A stretch of DNA of 64,000 nucleotides from the NCBI GenBank assembly GCA_900473045.1, contig UCKS01000015.1, forward strand, positions 1 to 64,000, in the 5' to 3' direction. This DNA comes from Hyphomicrobiales bacterium (GTDB taxonomy: Bacteria; Pseudomonadota; Alphaproteobacteria; Rhizobiales; Rhizobiaceae). Numbering within the stretch: position 1 is the first letter of the stretch; every line of letters starts with the position of its first letter. Made by a program: the position numbers and the translations under genes. Positions 63,519-64,000 of the stretch are shown piece after piece. The notes below the pieces were generated by a model. The model saw only the letters and a program-made list of their open reading frames with translations. It made no database searches and was not told the DNA's origin.

Positions 63519-63977
63519 CTATCCTTCCATCGAGGTGGCAGCGTTATGGATAGCCTGCCTTATTCGGTGATAGGTGGCACAACGGCAGATGTTACCCGAC
63601 ATCGCCGCGTCGATGTCTTTGTCGTCTGGTGTGCGAGTACTCTGAAGTAATGCGATCGCAGACATGATCTGCCCAGATTGACAGTAGCCGCACTGGGGCA
63701 CGTCGATCGCGACCCACGCAGCTTTCACTGCGGTAGCCTCCTCGCCAGAGACACCCTCGATCGTCGTAACGCTCGCACCTTCTAAGGCACCGATAGGAGT
63801 GACGCAGGAACGGATAGGAACTCCATCGAGGTGGACCGTACAGGCACCACACTGTGCAATACCGCAGCCGAATTTTGTCCCGGTCAGTTTCTCGAAGTCT
63901 CTGATGACCCACAAAAGCGGAGTTTCCCCATCGCCGTCGAAGTTTTTCGGCTCGCGATTAAGCATGAACTTGACCAT
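63519..63977 (-). CDS. 2Fe-2S subunit of molybdenum hydroxylase, IorA-like (copy 2)
   Basis: This 152-residue protein has motifs [30 protein letters not shown] and [12 protein letters not shown], holding two 2Fe-2S clusters. It begins [23 protein letters not shown] at 63977. The regulatory region lies outside the window. It pairs with the large subunit at 61359. Confidence 0.9.
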   Translation of the reverse strand: MVKFMLNREPKNFDGDGETPLLWVIRDFEKLTGTKFGCGIAQCGACTVHLDGVPIRSCVTPIGALEGASVTTIEGVSGEEATAVKAAWVAIDVPQCGYCQSGQIMSAIALLQSTRTPDDKDIDAAMSGNICRCATYHRIRQAIHNAATSMEG

Positions 63978-64000
63978 TTATGTCTCCGACTGATGCCTGC

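Overview
The window looks like an accessory replicon segment of a Rhizobiaceae-type alphaproteobacterium (Rhizobium, Sinorhizobium or Agrobacterium relatives). The evidence is a complete microaerobic fixNOQP-fixGHIS cluster with FnrN and FixK, an alphaproteobacterial-type HemA, and many small regulators and oxidoreductases typical of rhizobial plasmids. Broken genes, an IS256-type remnant, a toxin-antitoxin pair and an orphan adenine methylase support a plasmid or island context. I saw no rRNA, tRNA, CRISPR array or replication origin.

Region 1 (1-15 kb) is a microaerobic respiration module. Almost everything is on the minus strand: hemA (cut by the left edge), a frameshifted usp, fixGHIS (cbb3 assembly and copper supply), fixNOQP (cbb3 oxidase), fnrN, a BON-domain gene, fixK, a receiver-only protein, a fixJ remnant and an MscS-type channel with a cyclic-nucleotide-binding domain. 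Six FNR/FixK palindromes (TTGAY-N4-RTCAA) lie upstream of hemA, usp, fixG, fixN (shared with a divergent hemerythrin-like gene), fnrN and the BON gene. fixL is absent, and fixJ is a truncated, frameshifted relic, although a FixJ-like site remains upstream of fixK.

Region 2 (15-25 kb) is a mosaic. It holds a small conserved protein, a DUF983 protein, a PemK/Phd-like toxin-antitoxin pair, a putative HEXXH metallopeptidase, a GNAT acetyltransferase, an aldehyde dehydrogenase of the 2,5-dioxovalerate type, a second hemerythrin-like protein, an NADPH-FMN reductase, a phage-type N6-adenine methylase and a Tat-exported metallo-beta-lactamase-fold protein.

Region 3 (25-29 kb) is the most coherent candidate system. 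An ActR/RegA-like regulator with a degenerate receiver precedes a tightly overlapping operon. The operon encodes a cobalt-type nitrile hydratase or thiocyanate hydrolase in which the beta subunit is split into two genes and the alpha-like subunit carries a His-Asp repeat tail. A MIP-family channel follows, then the cobalt transporter CbtB-CbtA.

Region 4 (29-37 kb) has a secreted protein, a bd-type (CioAB) quinol oxidase with a tiny DUF2474 protein, a single-domain receiver, an aldo/keto reductase, an alpha/beta hydrolase and a conserved unknown.

Region 5 (38-64 kb) contains three paralogous regulators with an OmpR-type winged helix fused to a STAND ATPase (one truncated). They are interspersed with a FixJ-like response regulator, Dps, a frameshifted transglutaminase-like gene, a flavin disulfide reductase, an HWE-type sensor kinase, a DEDDh exonuclease, two paralogous molybdenum hydroxylase pairs (IorA/IorB-like), an AraC regulator, two short-chain dehydrogenases (one lacking its catalytic residues), an MFS exporter and a divergent TetR regulator with a clear operator.
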